Origin: Eonycteris spelaea
Lineage: Eukaryota; Chordata; Mammalia; Chiroptera; Pteropodidae
Length of the DNA: 64,000 bases
Reading direction: 5' to 3'
Assembly: GCA_003508835.1 (NCBI GenBank)
Contig: PUFA01000021.1
Coordinates: 4,504,501-4,568,500 of the forward strand
Made by a program: the position numbers and the translations under genes. Numbering within the stretch: position 1 is the stretch's first letter; each line of letters begins with the position of its first letter. This document shows positions 62,994-64,000 of the stretch, piece by piece. The notes under the pieces were generated by a model. It saw only the letters and a list, made by a program, of their open reading frames with translations, was not told the origin of the DNA and ran no database searches.

Positions 62994-64000
62994 GTGAGGC
63001 CACGGGCGGTGCGGTCGGGTGCTCACGACCAGGGTCCGATGGCCGTCTGTGCCAGGCGGTGCTCCGTCCCCGTCATCCTCACACACTCGTTCACGTCACA
63101 CTCGGCCTCCTCTGCAAGCCCCTCTTGCCCGCTGTCCCCTCGCTGGGCCCCTGGCACTGCTCCGCGGGTTTGAGCAGAGGAGGGGCGCGGGGGCAGCAGA
63201 GCTGTGTGCGTTTCAGAGGTGCCCCCGTGGCCACCGTCCGGAGCCCACATCTGCCGGTGGCGGCACGGGGCCTAGTGCTGCATGGCCGGAGCCTCTCTGG
63301 GCGCTCCTCACAGCAGCAGGGGCCTCTGGCCTCAGTGACGCTGGGGAGGACACCAGGGGTTCGGACGGCACCCCAGGCCCCATCAGCACCGGTGTCACAA
63401 GCGCATGGAGCGTGAGGGCACACGGCCCTTGTGGCAGTGCTGGGGGGAGGACAGGAGGGGGCAGGGGGCCCCAGAAGTCCTTGGGGAAGGTGCCATAGAT
63501 TGGCAGGCGGTGTGTGGGGACAGCAGGCCCTGCAGTGCACCCAGGAAGTGACCACGTGTGCACAGATGAGGCCACCACCTGCCTGTGGCGGGAGAGGGTC
63601 ATGGGCAGCCCAAGGCTCCCCACCCCCCCGGGTGGCCACTGCTGTGACCTCTCGCTCAGACTCGCTGACCCGTCTCAGCAGGAGCCTGGTGGAACGCCCC
63701 CTTCCCATCCTGTTTGTCACTCCCTGGCGAGTCAGGTGGCCGCTCTTTGCTCCTCGTCCCGTGTGTGTCCCTGTCTGTCCCCTGCCCACACTGCATGGCA
63801 CGGCTCTGCTCCCCAGCTGGGGACTCGGATGGCACCACGAGTCTTGCCGTGACCTGCCCTCCGTGGGTTCAGGGGGGAGCGGCCAGGCCCCGGGGTGCCG
63901 GGCTTAGTGCCCCCTGGCGGCCGTGCCCATGAACACATGCGTGTGTGCCCACGCCTGCCACGGCACCGCCACGGCCCTGCGGCCCGGCTCAGCCCCGGTC
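62994..64000. other. TERT intron 6, start only
   Basis: No match to TERT exon 7 (which begins VSTLTDLQPYMRQF in human) is seen before the window ends. The sequence is GC-rich, without recognised repeats. Confidence 0.7.

Overview
This is a vertebrate nuclear window, almost certainly from a placental mammal. It holds spliced genes with GT-AG introns, CpG-island promoters, MIR and many L1 remnants, and no bacterial-style operons. Three genes lie head to tail on the + strand: SLC6A3 (dopamine transporter, 5' end missing), CLPTM1L (complete) and TERT (telomerase reverse transcriptase, 3' end missing). This is the gene order of human 5p15.33, read on the opposite strand. The order of mammal cannot be fixed. 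I saw no Alu, B1/B2, Can-SINE, Bov-tA, PRE1 or ERE-type SINE. The spacing is compact (about 18 kb from SLC6A3 to CLPTM1L, about 5 kb from CLPTM1L to TERT, against roughly 48 and 22 kb recalled for human). Together these loosely suggest a laurasiatherian with a small genome, such as a bat. That is inference only.

Layout. 1-1985: SLC6A3 intron 4, starting in an L1 fragment. 1986-19230: SLC6A3 coding exons 5-15, with a 5.3-kb LINE-filled last intron and a 3' UTR recognisable to about 19640. 19640-37330: intergenic DNA with old L1 pieces, one younger L1 carrying a twin-priming inversion (35516-36892), microsatellites and two orphan CpG-rich blocks (25670-26350 and 30700-31230, the second with a CTCF-like site). 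37330-37840: CLPTM1L CpG-island promoter. 37841-50503: CLPTM1L, 17 coding exons that join without a break into 538 codons plus stop, then a poly(A) signal at 50876. 50900-55540: intergenic L1 remnant, a second CTCF-like site and a G-rich minisatellite. 55540-55748: TERT promoter with three GC boxes and an E-box 23 bp before the ATG. 55749-62993: TERT coding exons 1-6, ending just after RT motif A. The rest of TERT lies beyond the window.

The genes do not form a pathway. SLC6A3 recaptures dopamine in neurons, CLPTM1L is a broadly expressed ER membrane protein linked to GPI-lipid scrambling, and TERT maintains telomeres. Their linkage is conserved synteny.

Most notable observations: three single-base deletions in otherwise intact exons (SLC6A3 exons 7 and 10, TERT exon 6), most likely assembly errors at short base runs; a roughly 19-bp minisatellite in SLC6A3 intron 10 that puts a CACGTG or CATGTG E-box in every copy; a 50-bp minisatellite abutting the 5' splice site of CLPTM1L exon 5; a triple-AG acceptor at CLPTM1L exon 4; and a CT microsatellite serving as the polypyrimidine tract of SLC6A3 exon 14. 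I found no convincing new protein-coding system. The many long open frames in GC-rich stretches are low-stop artefacts.
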